Of a stretch of 64,000 nt of DNA, positions 24,438 through 38,562 are shown in pieces; positions within the stretch are counted from its first letter, which is position 1; each line of letters starts with the position of its first letter. Below the pieces are notes generated by a model. That model saw only the letters and a list, made by a program, of their open reading frames with translations. It did not search any database and had not been told where the DNA came from. A program made the position numbers and the translations under genes. This DNA comes from Diphasiastrum complanatum (lineage: Eukaryota > Streptophyta > Lycopodiopsida > Lycopodiales > Lycopodiaceae): positions 34,856,525-34,920,524 of the forward strand of contig CM055093.1 of the NCBI GenBank assembly GCA_029204225.1. Reading direction: 5' to 3'.

Positions 24438-25087
24438 TGTGAAAGATTTCAGATCCTTAAGATCCAATCTACTTGAATGATCTTGGGTTAGAAAGAGAAA
24501 TACACTACCAATTTCACCAATGTAGAAAAATCAGCATCTTCACACAATTTGAGATGCAAACACTAATAGAACTTGATCAAACTTGAATGAAATGATTATG
24601 TACTATTGATGTCCATACAAAACCAGCAATCTACTGTATTTCACACGTGTGGATCCAAAAATAACAAATATAGATCATTCTACACATAGAATTGCAAGCA
24701 ATCACCAAGATAGTGCACCAATGGATAGTAGAACCCAAGAGAACCATGTATAAGCATGAAATGAGATAGACAAGAGAGAAGATGACTCTCTCCACAAGTT
24801 ACATCCTTTTATAACAGGTCCAAACCCTATTTGGCCACTTGGCTTTCCCACCAAAATGCTAACCCTACCAATTTTGGGTCTAGATTCAATGTACCCAACT
24901 TATTCAAATTGAATCTACTCAAACTCGCATTATATCTTTCCCACACTTTCAAAAAGTATTTATTCAAATGAAATTTAGACTAATGAACTTTGAAAAGTCA
25001 ACCTCTAAGTCTAAAACAAGTTCTGGCCTCAACATGCCAAATATGGAAATATTGCAAAATGTGATGAAACTAGTTGAATCTTTCACA
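24438..25087 (-). repeat. 3' LTR of the 6.0-kb copia element
   Basis: 650 bp, the same length as the partner at 29820-30469. It is preceded on the minus strand by the polypurine tract GAAGAGGGAG (25097-25088). Confidence 0.95.
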
Positions 25088-25667
25088 CTCCCTCTTCAAC
25101 TAGTTTTAGCATAGACTTTGATAATACTCCAAGTGAAGTCCTATGCTTCATGAACAAGTCTTTTCCCAATGCTTTGGTGAAGATATCAGCTACACATTCC
25201 CTTGAAGACACATGTTGAAGCTCCACCTCCTTTGCAATGACTCGCTCCCTCACAAAATGATATTGTATCTCAATATGCTTGCTCCTAGCATGAAAGATAG
25301 TATTGGATGCCATTCTTTGGGCTGATTGATTGTCACAAAAGATGATTGGGCTCTTTGAAAAATCCAGCAAGTGAAGATCCTTGATCATCCTTTTGATCCA
25401 TACCATCTCCTTTGTGCAATGTGTAAGAGCTTTGTACTCGGCCTCACTAGATGACAATGAGATAGTGGCTTGTTTCTTTGACATCCATGATATAGCTCCA
25501 TCACCTATAAAAATACAATAAGAACTAATGGATTTCCTATCCATTACATCTCCAGCATAGTTTGAATCTGAAAATCCAAAAAGATTAGGTGATGATCCCT
25601 CATACAATATGCCAAAATCTCGAGTTCCAATGATGTACCTCAAAACTCGCTTTCCTAGCTTCCAATG
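25083..25667 (-). CDS. copia RNase H domain
   Basis: Starts at HWKLGKRVLRYIIGT and carries the ribonuclease H acidic residues in SDSNYAGD (Asp), SSSEAEYKAL (Glu) and IFCDNQSAQ (Asp). It ends with VADIFTKALG and a short tail that runs a few bases into the LTR. The domain looks complete and undamaged, but it is out of frame with the block upstream, so it would not be translated as part of that polyprotein without a frame change. Confidence 0.9.
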   Translation of the reverse strand, partial: HWKLGKRVLRYIIGTRDFGILYEGSSPNLFGFSDSNYAGDVMDRKSISSYCIFIGDGAISWMSKKQATISLSSSEAEYKALTHCTKEMVWIKRMIKDLHLLDFSKSPIIFCDNQSAQRMASNTIFHARSKHIEIQYHFVRERVIAKEVELQHVSSRECVADIFTKALGKDLFMKHRTSLGVLSKSMLKLVEEGV

Positions 25668-26905
25668 CTCCTAGCATAGTTTTTGCCAATAGAACTTTGA
25701 TCCATCATAAGAATGATCTTCTTCCTAAGAATAGATCTCCTTTCAATGATCATGTAATGCTCAAAATAGAGACAACCATAATTGATATAGAGAATAGTGT
25801 CCACTTGGGATGCTTCACTATTTCTTACATCAATTTTACATGTAAAAATGTGACTAGAACATGAAGAATCAAATAGAATGTAAATGAAATGATTACACCA
25901 TGCTTCCAACTCTGAACTCTCTGGAAAAATACAGCAAACAAACAATAAATGTGAGTGATAAACTTTTGCTTGCATGTCTCCTCCTCCTTTGTCCTTTGTT
26001 GCCTTGTATCCACCATGATACTCCATGAATGAGCCTCCATCTTCATCTTGCCACAAGAAACCATCAAACCTTGGAAATCCATGAGTAGGTGAGTACATTA
26101 ATGATGCCAATCCAGCACCACATGACTCCATAAACCAAGTAGTTTGCACTAGTCCATCTTCAAGATCTACTTGACACAAGAAAATGACCATGAATTCACC
26201 AAAAATTGACAATCTCCAAGTATTGGCACCAAGTAGCTCAACACTTGAGAACTTAGCCATGGATGAGTGACATAATGAACCTACAATAGCTTCATTTCCA
26301 TCAGCAAAATCAGCCAATAATGCTAGTACAAATCCAACATCAAAACAATGCTCACCAATGTAGCTAGCTTTACCATATCTTGACAATTTGCACACATCCA
26401 CATGAAATTGCTCAAACATGAGATAGAACAAGTAAAGTAAACTTGAACAACACTTCGTTGCTGCTCCTTTGACCTTACTTGAGTCTTCAATATGCTGCAA
26501 AAACAGATCCATAACAACTTTGCCAATTACCTCTCCTTTGATGCTCTTGACTAGCTCCAAATTGCCAACTTCCCTTTTGACTAGTTGAAGTGCTTTGAGA
26601 TCAACCTCTTGATCTTCAACTTGACCATCAAAGTCATTGAGCAAAATTTGTTTTCCAGATCCATTACTTGATTTTAAAGCAAGATAACATCCATCCACTT
26701 GCATAGCTCCATGTACACAAGAAGATCTTCCAAAAGATGTTCTATTCTTCATAAGAGATCGATACTCAAGATCCATTGCTTGGATCCACTCCTCTTCTTT
26801 CCTTGCTTGATCTACACTTGTAGGATCATCCAAAGAGGTTAGGAAAGCAACATAATTTCCAGAAACTACTCGCTTACCCTTTTGATCATATGTGAGCCTT
26901 GAAGG
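25655..26905 (-). CDS. in-frame coding block of unknown origin occupying the RT position of a copia pol
   Basis: The frame starts with genuine copia sequence: the hinge and RT N terminus EEEWIQAMDLEYRSLMKN. After about 26737 none of the RT blocks follow: no VDVKTAFL, no YVDD, no thumb. Instead about 356 codons stay open to 25668, where RNase H begins in another frame. The block has Asp/Glu-rich (FDGQVEDQEVDLKAL), Cys/Phe/Leu-rich hydrophobic (CCSSLLYLFYLMFEQF, FDVGFVLALLADFADG) and Gly/Asp-rich (FLWQDEDGGSFMEYHGGYK) parts. I do not recognise a family. It is in the same frame as PR-IN, separated only by one TGA at 26923-26921. Captured host gene fragment is the best explanation. A very diverged element domain is the alternative. 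Confidence 0.7.
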   Translation of the reverse strand, partial: PSRLTYDQKGKRVVSGNYVAFLTSLDDPTSVDQARKEEEWIQAMDLEYRSLMKNRTSFGRSSCVHGAMQVDGCYLALKSSNGSGKQILLNDFDGQVEDQEVDLKALQLVKREVGNLELVKSIKGEVIGKVVMDLFLQHIEDSSKVKGAATKCCSSLLYLFYLMFEQFHVDVCKLSRYGKASYIGEHCFDVGFVLALLADFADGNEAIVGSLCHSSMAKFSSVELLGANTWRLSIFGEFMVIFLCQVDLEDGLVQTTWFMESCGAGLASLMYSPTHGFPRFDGFLWQDEDGGSFMEYHGGYKATKDKGGGDMQAKVYHSHLLFVCCIFPESSELEAWCNHFIYILFDSSCSSHIFTCKIDVRNSEASQVDTILYINYGCLYFEHYMIIERRSILRKKIILMMDQSSIGKNYARSIGS

Positions 26906-26920
26906 TATTTGTCTTTCTCT

Positions 26921-28756
26921 TCATGTTCTCTTTGGCTTTTGACTTGATGAAGGTCCATCATCACCACCATCCAAAGTAGGATCCTTCTCATCAACATCAA
27001 GAATGTTAGATCCATCTACTTTACCATCAATCATGCTTGAAGACACCTTTGGAATGTTTCCCTCATAAAAAATGACATCTCTACCAACAATCACTTTGTT
27101 AGTAGAAGGAATGTAAACTTTGTAGGCTTTACTCACCTCACTATATCCAACAAAAATACCTCTTCTTGAAGATGGATCCTCCTTGGTCCTATCATCAAGA
27201 GTAATGTTGACATAGCATGTGCATCCAAAGGTTCTTAGAAAGTTGACACTCGGCCTCCTCTTGAATAGCATCTCAAAAGGTGTCCTTCCATCCAAAATAG
27301 CACTCGGCCACCTATTGCACAAGAAATTGGCACACAAAAAAACTTGATCCCAAAATGGTTTGTCAAGATTAGCACTTAACCTCATAGCTTTAGCACTTTC
27401 ACATAAAGTCCTATTCTTCCTTTCAGCCACTCCATTTTGTTGTGGGGTCCTTGATGTTGTATACTCCCTCTTGATCCCATGCTCATCACAAAAGGCCTTG
27501 AACTTGTTAGATATGTACTCACCACCATTGTCACCTCTCAAGCACTTGATCTTTGTGGAAAATTGGTTCTCCCTTGCATTCTTGAACTTGACAAAGACAT
27601 CATACACTTCATCCTTGCTCTTTAGTAGATAGATCCAACAAAATCTACTAAAATCATCAATGAATGTTACATACATCTTAGCTCCACTATTGCTAATTGT
27701 AGTAAATCCATGAATATCCAAATGTACCAGTTGAAAAGGCTTTGTAGATCTAGAAATAGATCTAGTATAAGGTAGTCTATGTGACTTAGACAAAGCACAA
27801 GACTCACAAACATGCTTGTCATTACTTAAGGAACTTGGAAGACCAATCACAACCTTCTTCCTTGCCATTACCTCCAATGACTTGAAGTTGAGGTGTCCCA
27901 TCCTTTTGTGCCAAACCTCTTGACTAGAAATTTGCTCCCTTGTAACACATCCAACTTGGTTAGAAATAACACAAGCATCAAGTTTGAACAACTTCCCTTT
28001 CCTTTTACCTTTTCCAATCAAGACATCCTTCCTTTTGATCAAACAAGCATCTCCATCAAACTCCACCTTGAGGCCCTTACTTAGCATTTGACTCACACTA
28101 AGCAAATTCTTGGTAATAGATGGAATAAACAAGACATCCTCCAAATGAACATTCCTATTTGTAGAGAGAGAAATAGGAATTGTGCCAATCCCTTTGATTG
28201 CACACTCACCATTATTGGCCGTGTAGATCACCCTCTTGTCATCTCCATATGCCAACAAAGAAGTGAAGTACTCTTTGTGAAAGGTCATGTGTGAACTTGC
28301 TCCACTATCAATCCACCAAGGATCTAGATCTCCATCATTAGAAAGCATACATGAAGACATCACAAAAGCATCATCATTTGCATCTTGCACATCCAAACCA
28401 TCCTCATCAAGAGTAAGATTACCTTGCTTGTCTCCTTGATCTCTCTTCTTCTTGTAGCACTCACTTGCAAAGTGTCCTTTGATGCCACAATAGAAGCACT
28501 TGAGCTTTGATCTATCCTTCTTTTTGCCACTTGAAGAAGCATCCACTTGATCTTGCCCTTTAGACCACTTGCTTTTGGTTTTGCCCTTGAATTTGCCCTT
28601 TGTGAACATAGCATCCTCTTGAAGTGTCGATGTAGATCCACCTCTTGCTTGAAGCCTATATTCCTCATTGATCAAGATCTCTTGAAGATCCATCAAACTT
28701 GGCAAAGTCTTTTGAATAGCAATACTTTGAACAATGTTAGCATGAGCATCCAACAA
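26921..28756 (-). CDS. copia polyprotein: CCHC knuckle, aspartic protease, integrase
   Basis: 611 open codons. Domains in order: Gag C terminus with CFYCGIKGHFASEC (CCHC), the protease active site WWIDSGASSHMT, integrase zinc domain HKRMGHLN...CESCALSKSH, and the catalytic core with LDIHGF (Asp), LRGDNGGEY (Asp) and NGVAERKNRT (Glu). The GKAYKVY-like SKAYKVYIP and VGRDVIFYEG C-terminal blocks follow. All key residues are present. The upstream gag frame joins by a frameshift at about 28737-28756, and a TGA at 26923-26921 closes the frame before the RT hinge. Confidence 0.93.
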   Translation of the reverse strand: MLDAHANIVQSIAIQKTLPSLMDLQEILINEEYRLQARGGSTSTLQEDAMFTKGKFKGKTKSKWSKGQDQVDASSSGKKKDRSKLKCFYCGIKGHFASECYKKKRDQGDKQGNLTLDEDGLDVQDANDDAFVMSSCMLSNDGDLDPWWIDSGASSHMTFHKEYFTSLLAYGDDKRVIYTANNGECAIKGIGTIPISLSTNRNVHLEDVLFIPSITKNLLSVSQMLSKGLKVEFDGDACLIKRKDVLIGKGKRKGKLFKLDACVISNQVGCVTREQISSQEVWHKRMGHLNFKSLEVMARKKVVIGLPSSLSNDKHVCESCALSKSHRLPYTRSISRSTKPFQLVHLDIHGFTTISNSGAKMYVTFIDDFSRFCWIYLLKSKDEVYDVFVKFKNARENQFSTKIKCLRGDNGGEYISNKFKAFCDEHGIKREYTTSRTPQQNGVAERKNRTLCESAKAMRLSANLDKPFWDQVFLCANFLCNRWPSAILDGRTPFEMLFKRRPSVNFLRTFGCTCYVNITLDDRTKEDPSSRRGIFVGYSEVSKAYKVYIPSTNKVIVGRDVIFYEGNIPKVSSSMIDGKVDGSNILDVDEKDPTLDGGDDGPSSSQKPKRT

Positions 28757-29219
28757 GCCATAGAATCACTTGAATAAGCTCTCCTTCCTTAATGCTTTCA
28801 TCTATGCAAGCTAACTCATCATTCAATGCTTTCATTCTCAAAACAAAAGTACTTGGACTTTCTTCATTCTTTTGCAAACAAGAAAAGATTTGCCTTCTTA
28901 GAGTCAACACTCTAGAAGTAGACTTGGATTCATAAAGCTTCTTCAATGAATTCCAAGCTTCCAAAGATGATGTGCACTTACCAACTTCCTTGAGAAGTTC
29001 ATTGGTAACATTCATCTTTATAATGTGTAGAGCCTTCTTGGCCCTCTTGTCATACCTTAATTGATCTTGTTGTGTTGCTGGTCTCTCCTCCAAACCTACA
29101 ACAATATCCAAAACATCATTCATCTCAAGAAGTGACTCCATCCTCACTTTCCATAATGAATAGTTACTTGAGGTAAGCCTATCATTGGCTTCCAACATGA
29201 CTCCAATTGAGGTTGCCAT
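28737..29219 (-). CDS. copia Gag, N-terminal part
   Basis: Starts at ATG 29219-29217 with MATSIGVMLEANDRL and contains the Gag-type blocks NYSLWKVRMESLL and SLEAWNSLKKLYESKS. The frame is lost within the last dozen codons, where the polyprotein frame takes over. The 586 bases between PBS and ATG are untranslated leader. Confidence 0.88.
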   Translation of the reverse strand: MATSIGVMLEANDRLTSSNYSLWKVRMESLLEMNDVLDIVVGLEERPATQQDQLRYDKRAKKALHIIKMNVTNELLKEVGKCTSSLEAWNSLKKLYESKSTSRVLTLRRQIFSCLQKNEESPSTFVLRMKALNDELACIDESIKEGELIQVILWLVGCSC

Positions 29220-29806
29220 GTAGCAATGACCTGATCTTCTCTTTCAACCTGCTTCAATGCACAAAGCACTCCTTTGAACAACAACAAATGCTTTCAAAAG
29301 AAATCACCAAGATTTGAAACTATCTCACAAATTCTCTCCTAGCACTTATCCAAGCAAATCAACACATAGAATCATGGAATCTTGATCAACCTATGATCTA
29401 TCCTCAATATAATGACTTTTGCCACTTCCTAAGATTGAAACACACCCAAATGAAGTCCAGCAACCTCACTATCTAGAGATCCAATCAAAATTAGGGTTTT
29501 GACAAAATCACAAAAAATTGACTATTCCAAATCTACATGCAAATGCTGAAAATTTGATATGCAATCTATAAGCCACCACTTAGGCTGAACCAATGATCCA
29601 AAAATCGGCCAAATTTAGCATGTGAATTCAAAAAACAGAATTGAACAAGTATATTGACCTATTTAGTGTTTTGATCTACAAAAGATCCAATCTACAAAAC
29701 CAAAAAATCCGATTTTGGTGTAGAATCCTCTCTAGCATGCTCTAGACTTGATATCTTCACCAAATCATTGATAGATCTGATTTCCTCCTTCATAACCTGA
29801 AACACA

Positions 29807-29819
29807 AGCTCTGATACCA
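29807..29819 (-). promoter_or_regulatory. primer-binding site (tRNA-iMet)
   Basis: Minus-strand TGGTATCAGAGCT adjoins the LTR. It is one base off the usual TGGTATCAGAGCC. Confidence 0.88.
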
Positions 29820-30469
29820 TGTGAAAGATTTCAGATCCTTAAGATCCAATCTACTTGAATGATCTTTGGTTAGAAAGAGAAATACACTACCAATTTCACC
29901 AATGTAGAAAAATCAGCATCTACACACAATTTGAGATGCAAACACTAATAGAACTTGATCAAACTTGAATGAAATGATTATGTACTGTTGCTGTCCGTAC
30001 AAAACCAGCAAGCTACTGTATTTCACACGTGTGGATCCAAAAATAGCAAATATATATCATTCTACACATAGAATTGCAAGCAATCACCAAGATAGTGCAC
30101 CAATGGATAGTAGAACCCAAGAGAACCATGTATAAGCATGAAATGAGATAGAGAAGAGAGAAGATGACTCTCTCCACGAGTTACATCCTTTTATAGCAGG
30201 TCCAAACCCTATTTGGCCACTTGGCTTTCCCACCAAAATGCTAACCCTACCAATTTTGGGTCTAGATTCAATGTACCCAACTTATTCAAATTGAATCTAC
30301 TCAAACTCGCATTCTATCTTTCCCACACTTTCAAAAAGTGTTTATTCAAATGAAATTTAGACTAATGAACTTTGAAAAGTCAACCTCTAAGTCTAAAACA
30401 AGTTTTGGCCTCAATATGCCAAATATGGAAATATTGCAAAATGTGATGAAACTAGTTGAATATTTCACA
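29820..30469 (-). repeat. 5' LTR of the 6.0-kb copia element
   Basis: 650 bp. The minus-strand sequence near 30194-30184 contains TATAAAAGGA (GCTATAAAAGGATG), a good TATA box. Confidence 0.95.
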
Positions 30470-34209
<3,740 letters not shown>

Positions 34210-34720
34210 AAAGAAACAGAGTCTTATGTGGTTAATGTAAACCTTGTCAGCTAGCCAAAGCATAATGCTTAAAAGCTAGAGAGTTGTTGAATTCCTTAGA
34301 TATCTCTCAAAAACAATGGAAAAGCATATCTATGAATTTTGTAGTTGGACTTCTCAAGACCCAACATCAGAATGATTCTATTTGGGTTGTAATGGATAGG
34401 TTAACTAATTTAGCTACGTTCATACCAGTAAAGGCAACTATAAAGACTTTAGATTTAGCCCAACTTTTTGTTGAAAGATTATTTAGGCTTTATGGACTGC
34501 CAAGTTATATTGTTAGTGATAGAGATCCTAAATTTACAGGTCACTTTAGGTCAGCTGTATCCCATAAGCTAGAAACCTTGCTTAGTTTTAGTTCTACTGA
34601 TCATCCTGAATCGAATGGACAGTGATTGTATCAGTAGTGCTCAGGATCGAGCTAAGCATTATGCCGACCTTAAGAAACTTCCTAGAGATTTTAAGTTGAT
34701 GACTAGTTATATTTTAGAAT
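34210..34720 (+). pseudogene. Ty3/gypsy integrase fragment
   Basis: A decayed zinc-domain end (PCQLAKA) leads into an integrase core: KSISMNFVVGL, WVVMDRLTNLATFIPVK (Asp), YIVSDRDPKFTGHF (Asp) and STDHPESNGQ (Glu), then a stop at 34623-34625. A little further on, AQDRAKHYADLKK resembles the post-core region of gypsy integrases. No adjacent RT was found, so this is an isolated remnant. Confidence 0.85.
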
Positions 34721-34934
34721 TCCAAAAGATTCTAGGACTATGCATACGGGTTTTGACATTCTACGAGCAAAATTTTTGAGAGTTTTGCGAGTTTCTTCTG
34801 TTGGAAAGAGGGAGGTGAAGTAAGTCAGTTCGATGAGTCGAAGACTGTGAGCGACTTATCTAGCGCAACAGACCTTAGCCTTCTTTCCTAATGCATGACT
34901 ACGCCTATCAATATTGAACAAAGCAATAATGACA

Positions 34935-35707
34935 GAAGTCATGTTCAATCTTATAACAACCAACTTTGAAATCATTAGCACTATTGTGATTTTGTAGCCA
35001 AACAATGAAGTATTGAATTATCAGACAAAACAATAAGAGATCTATCAGTAACAACTGATCATAGAGATGCATACATTCTGACATAATACTAAATGCAATA
35101 AAAAGAGATAGATTGATTCAAGAAGTAGCATGTACAAATCAGATGATGAGAGCACAAGACAATTGCGGATAGAAATCGCGTACTCTAAGCTATCTATAAG
35201 TAAATGAAAACTCTAGCCAATGCACTTCCGCTGATAAGTAGTAAGCATGAATAGCAATACTCTGAGCTCTTAGCTAAGATAGAAACTAAGCTAGAGAGAC
35301 TATAGAAGTGTTTAATGATAAGCTATTTATACTAAGCAATTAGCGTGTATCCAGTAGGACAGCTAATTAGGTTGCAGATCACAATAGCTAGTTGGTCGTA
35401 ATGCGCTGACATCCATCCAGTTAGGACTTCCCAAAAATTTACTTGCAAAGCAGTTAGGGCAAGTCTTTAGCTTCAATTCAAGTGGAACAATAACTATCTT
35501 TCATCGACATGGCCGAAGTCTTTGACTTTTGTTGGGGATGTCGATATGTCGGATGATGTCCAATATGTCAGAGCCACCTGTTAAGCGATTCTCAAGTATT
35601 TATGCAGACTGTGTAGAAACACGAACAAAACTACAAAACTGGATAATAAATTATTCAGTGGAATCACTCCAAGAGTAATCCAACACAAAGAGTAGAATAA
35701 TCTAACA
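34935..35707 (-). repeat. probable 3' LTR of a decayed copia element
   Basis: On the minus strand a TGTTAGATTA start directly follows the polypurine tract GATTAAGGGGAAG (35720-35708), and a TATA-like AGTATAAATAGC lies near 35330. The far end (near 34935, ...TTGAACA) is my estimate, because no second copy is in the window. Confidence 0.5.
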
Positions 35708-37099
35708 CTTCCCCTTAATCTGAATCCATGAATGTTTTGACCTAAAAACTTAGTTCTACATAAAATTTTGTGTGTGCATCCAAGCTTAATGCTTTAGTAA
35801 AATTATCTTCTATCATATCTTGCGTTCGACAGTACTGCAAGTTAACCTCTTTGTCGAGAACTTTGCTTCTGACATAGTGATACTTAATTTCAATGTGCTT
35901 ACTCTTAGAATGAAATCTAGAATTGGCTGATAAAGCAATGGCACTTTGATTATCACAAAATAAACTTGTCGGAGAATATTGATTTAGATTAATATCTGAA
36001 AGTAAGTTTCTCAGCCATATTGTTTCATGGGAAGCTTGAGAGGCTGCGATATACTCTAATTCAATAGAAGATTGAGCAATTGAAGTTTGCTTGCAACTGT
36101 TTCATGAAATAGGACCATTGTTGAGGAAGAATGTCAATCTAGAAGTGGATTTATGAGTGTCTGTTGGAAATTAAGTCCACAGTTTCCTCCTTGGTGATAA
36201 TTTCTATTTCAAGATTCTTCTTGCACATTTTTTATCATTGATCTAGGGACAGATGAAACCTACTTTGTTTCTATGTCTGCTCATATGATACCTGCAGGAA
36301 TCACAAAACTTAGACAGTTGAATTATTCGAACGATGACTACATCGGACTTTCGGCTGATTTCCACCCATGGGATAAAGATAAAAGGTTAATCAATCTTAT
36401 TGTTTTCACATTCAAATGTTAAGTTCAAGTTATTTGAAAATCAATGAAGACCTGGCCATCTTCAACGACTTCCATGAAGTAGCATTTTGTACAAGTCTGC
36501 AGAAATACACTCGTCCGAGGAACTTGCATTATCATTTTTTTATATTCTGAACTGAACTTCATACTGAAAACCAATTAATAGTAAAACCACACATCATCTA
36601 ATTTCTTCGGTGGACTGTACTCATTTTCATTTGGGTATGAATTATTTCATGATCCGCAAACTATTTTCTTCTCTCTTCCTCCGTTCACATCCTCTCACCA
36701 TATTCCTACAGTGTCTAGATCTCCTTCCCAACTTGCATCTAAATAACCACTGAGAATATTGAGTTTGTCATTGTCGACTCCTCCATAACAAATTCAAAAG
36801 TCCATAGTAGCTCAAAGATTCTCAAAACTCTGACAAGAGCCTTTCAATGTGTTATGCCAAGATTGGTCATTTGCAAAAGCTATGTTTGGTCTGGTGTAGA
36901 TCATTGTGTACATAAGAGATCCTATTATCAAATGATAAGGATACTCACGCATCTGCTCCTTCTCTTCGATTGTTTGTGGACATTGGTCCTTCAACATCTT
37001 GTGTCTTGGCTCCATTGGTGAGAGAGTTAATTTGTGATTCATCAGATTATATATGATTAAGACATTGTGAATGTATCTTTGTTGAGTAATATAAATCAA
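35708..37099 (-). pseudogene. copia RT C-terminal and RNase H remnant interrupted by a 547-bp insertion
   Basis: From 37099 downwards the minus strand reads the RT connection (YITQQRYIHNVL, IGSLMYTMIYTRPNIAFA), then the RNase H start LSGYLDASWEGDLDT. At 36709 it is interrupted. It resumes at 36162 with STSR-like sequence, QSSIELEYIAASQASHE, FCDNQSAIALSANS and IEDNFTKALS. Stops and shifts are frequent. The interrupted domain is otherwise colinear. Confidence 0.82.
36156..36716. mobile_element. candidate small DNA transposon inserted in copia RNase H (547 bp)
   Basis: The insert 36163-36709 is flanked by the 7-bp direct repeat agtgtct (36156-36162 and 36710-36716), exactly where RNase H homology stops and restarts. 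Its ends, gttggaaat and the complement of the other end, gtaggaata, form a weak inverted pair. No ORF. A 7- to 8-bp duplication with short inverted ends would fit a non-autonomous hAT-like element, but the ends are too weak to be sure. Confidence 0.5.
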
Positions 37100-37134
37100 T
37101 GTTGTATTTTTTGTATCTTCTTAGGTTCTATTGT

Positions 37135-37500
37135 GGCAGTCTCCCATCTAATAGATTTAGGATGATACTAAAATGCATTGTGTAGGGTGAGTACGGATAA
37201 AATCCACTCAAATCGTTGTTCTCTATTGAGTGCCTAGATATCTTCTAAGGAGCTCTCCCTTCTAGAAGATGTAGCAAATTGGGAAGGAAATGCTAGTTTC
37301 ACTATGGCGGTCTCCCATCTATTAGATTTAGGATGATACTAAAATGTGTTGTGTAGGGTGAGTATGGATAATTTCCACTCAAATCACTATTCTCTGTTGA
37401 GTGCCTAGATATCTTCTAAGGCGGTCTCTCTTCTAGAAGATGTAGCAAATTGGGAAGGAAATGTTAGTTTCACTATGGCGGTCTCCCATCTAGTGATTTC
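37135..37500. repeat. 171-bp tandem repeat, two copies plus a partial third
   Basis: Units start at 37135, 37306 and 37477, each with ggc(a/g)gtctcccatcta. The two full copies differ at about ten to fifteen positions. It lies inside LTR-like DNA. Confidence 0.92.
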
Positions 37501-38562
37501 CTGCTTAAGAAGCAAGCAATACTAATTAACTCCACAAGGGGAATGATAAACAAGGTGAGATATAGGTTAATCCCATAAGCACATTCACCATAAAACATAA
37601 ACCAATGGGAAAGCCTAGTGGGGCTCGAGCACCTACCACAAGGTATTCAATCCCACAATGGGAACACAAGTAAGCATAGAAGGATGACACAAAAAGTGTT
37701 CTATTAAATCAATAACTTGTACAAGTGTTGTTGATGTCACTCATCCACTTCCATATATGGCAAAAGTGGTGGGCCTATGCTCTAACATGCTTATGAGACT
37801 AAGTCCAAGCTAAATGCTAATTAACTTGTAAAGTTACAATAAACTTAGAATCTCGGTGACCAAGGGCTTATTGATATCTTATAGAATGGAATAACCTCAA
37901 TGAGTCGCCAAGGGTGCCAAGAAGGCGATAAGGCTGCAATTGATATAGTATATTGATGGAGAGGATCATCCACTTTTTAAGATGTACATGCTTTACAACG
38001 AAATAAGAACATAAACATACAAGGAGCACCAAGGCTTCCCAACTGATGCTTGGAATAAAACGTTGTGGCTAAGGTGGTACCCAACTAGCCATTACTTGAA
38101 AAATAACTAAGACTTGCTAAGGCTTTCCCAACTAGCAAAGGTGAACGAAAATAACAAGATCTTGCTAAGGCTTTCCAACTAGCAAGATCATTAACTAAAT
38201 CCTATCTAACACCCAAAGGGAGGTGAATAAAAGATTGCAGCTAATTAAGCATCAAGCAAATAGACACATGCCACAATAAATCCAATGAAAAGGAGGCCCC
38301 GAGCATCTTCCCTCGAGCTATGCACCTTCCCAAAGGGAACACAATGAAAAAGCAAGATAATAACAAAAAGCAAATTTCCACAATCTCAAAGTATTCTTTA
38401 CAAGGAAAATGTCTCTCTTCTTATAGCAAGAAGGGCCTTCCATAAGCATCCACTAGCTTATGGGATTAGTATCTAAACTAGTCATTCTAAGACTTCTCAA
38501 ATTAGAACTTAGGACTTTTAGAATCTCTAACTCTAGACTTAAGATAGCTTAAGATAACTTAG
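37501..38562 (-). repeat. diverged, inverted relative of the 825-bp gypsy LTR family
   Basis: The minus strand of about 38562-37950 parallels the LTR of the element at 40135-48714. It shares modules such as agtggatgcttatggaagg, ccctttgggaaggtgcatag, gtgctcgagcctcc and tagttgg...agccttagcaag. It abuts the next LTR at 38563 directly. Ends and target duplication are not resolvable. Confidence 0.65.

Larger units (their letters stand above)
24438..30469 (-). mobile_element. Ty1/copia element, nearly intact ends, RT replaced by foreign coding sequence
   Basis: Two 650-bp LTRs (24438-25087 and 29820-30469), TGTGAAA...TTTCACA, differ at about 16 positions (about 2.5%). The insertion is therefore recent compared with most others here. 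Flanking 5-mers are tgttc (24433-24437) and tgtcc (30470-30474), a target duplication with one change. On the minus strand the order is 5' LTR, PBS, gag, CCHC knuckle, protease, integrase, an unrecognised coding block in place of RT, RNase H, polypurine tract, 3' LTR. Gag and PR-IN are in different frames, the foreign block shares the PR-IN frame, and RNase H is in a third segment. Confidence 0.93.

Noticed and set aside
37135-37500. CRISPR-like array
   Set aside because: Only two and a bit long direct units with no unique spacers, in a eukaryotic genome; simple tandem duplication.
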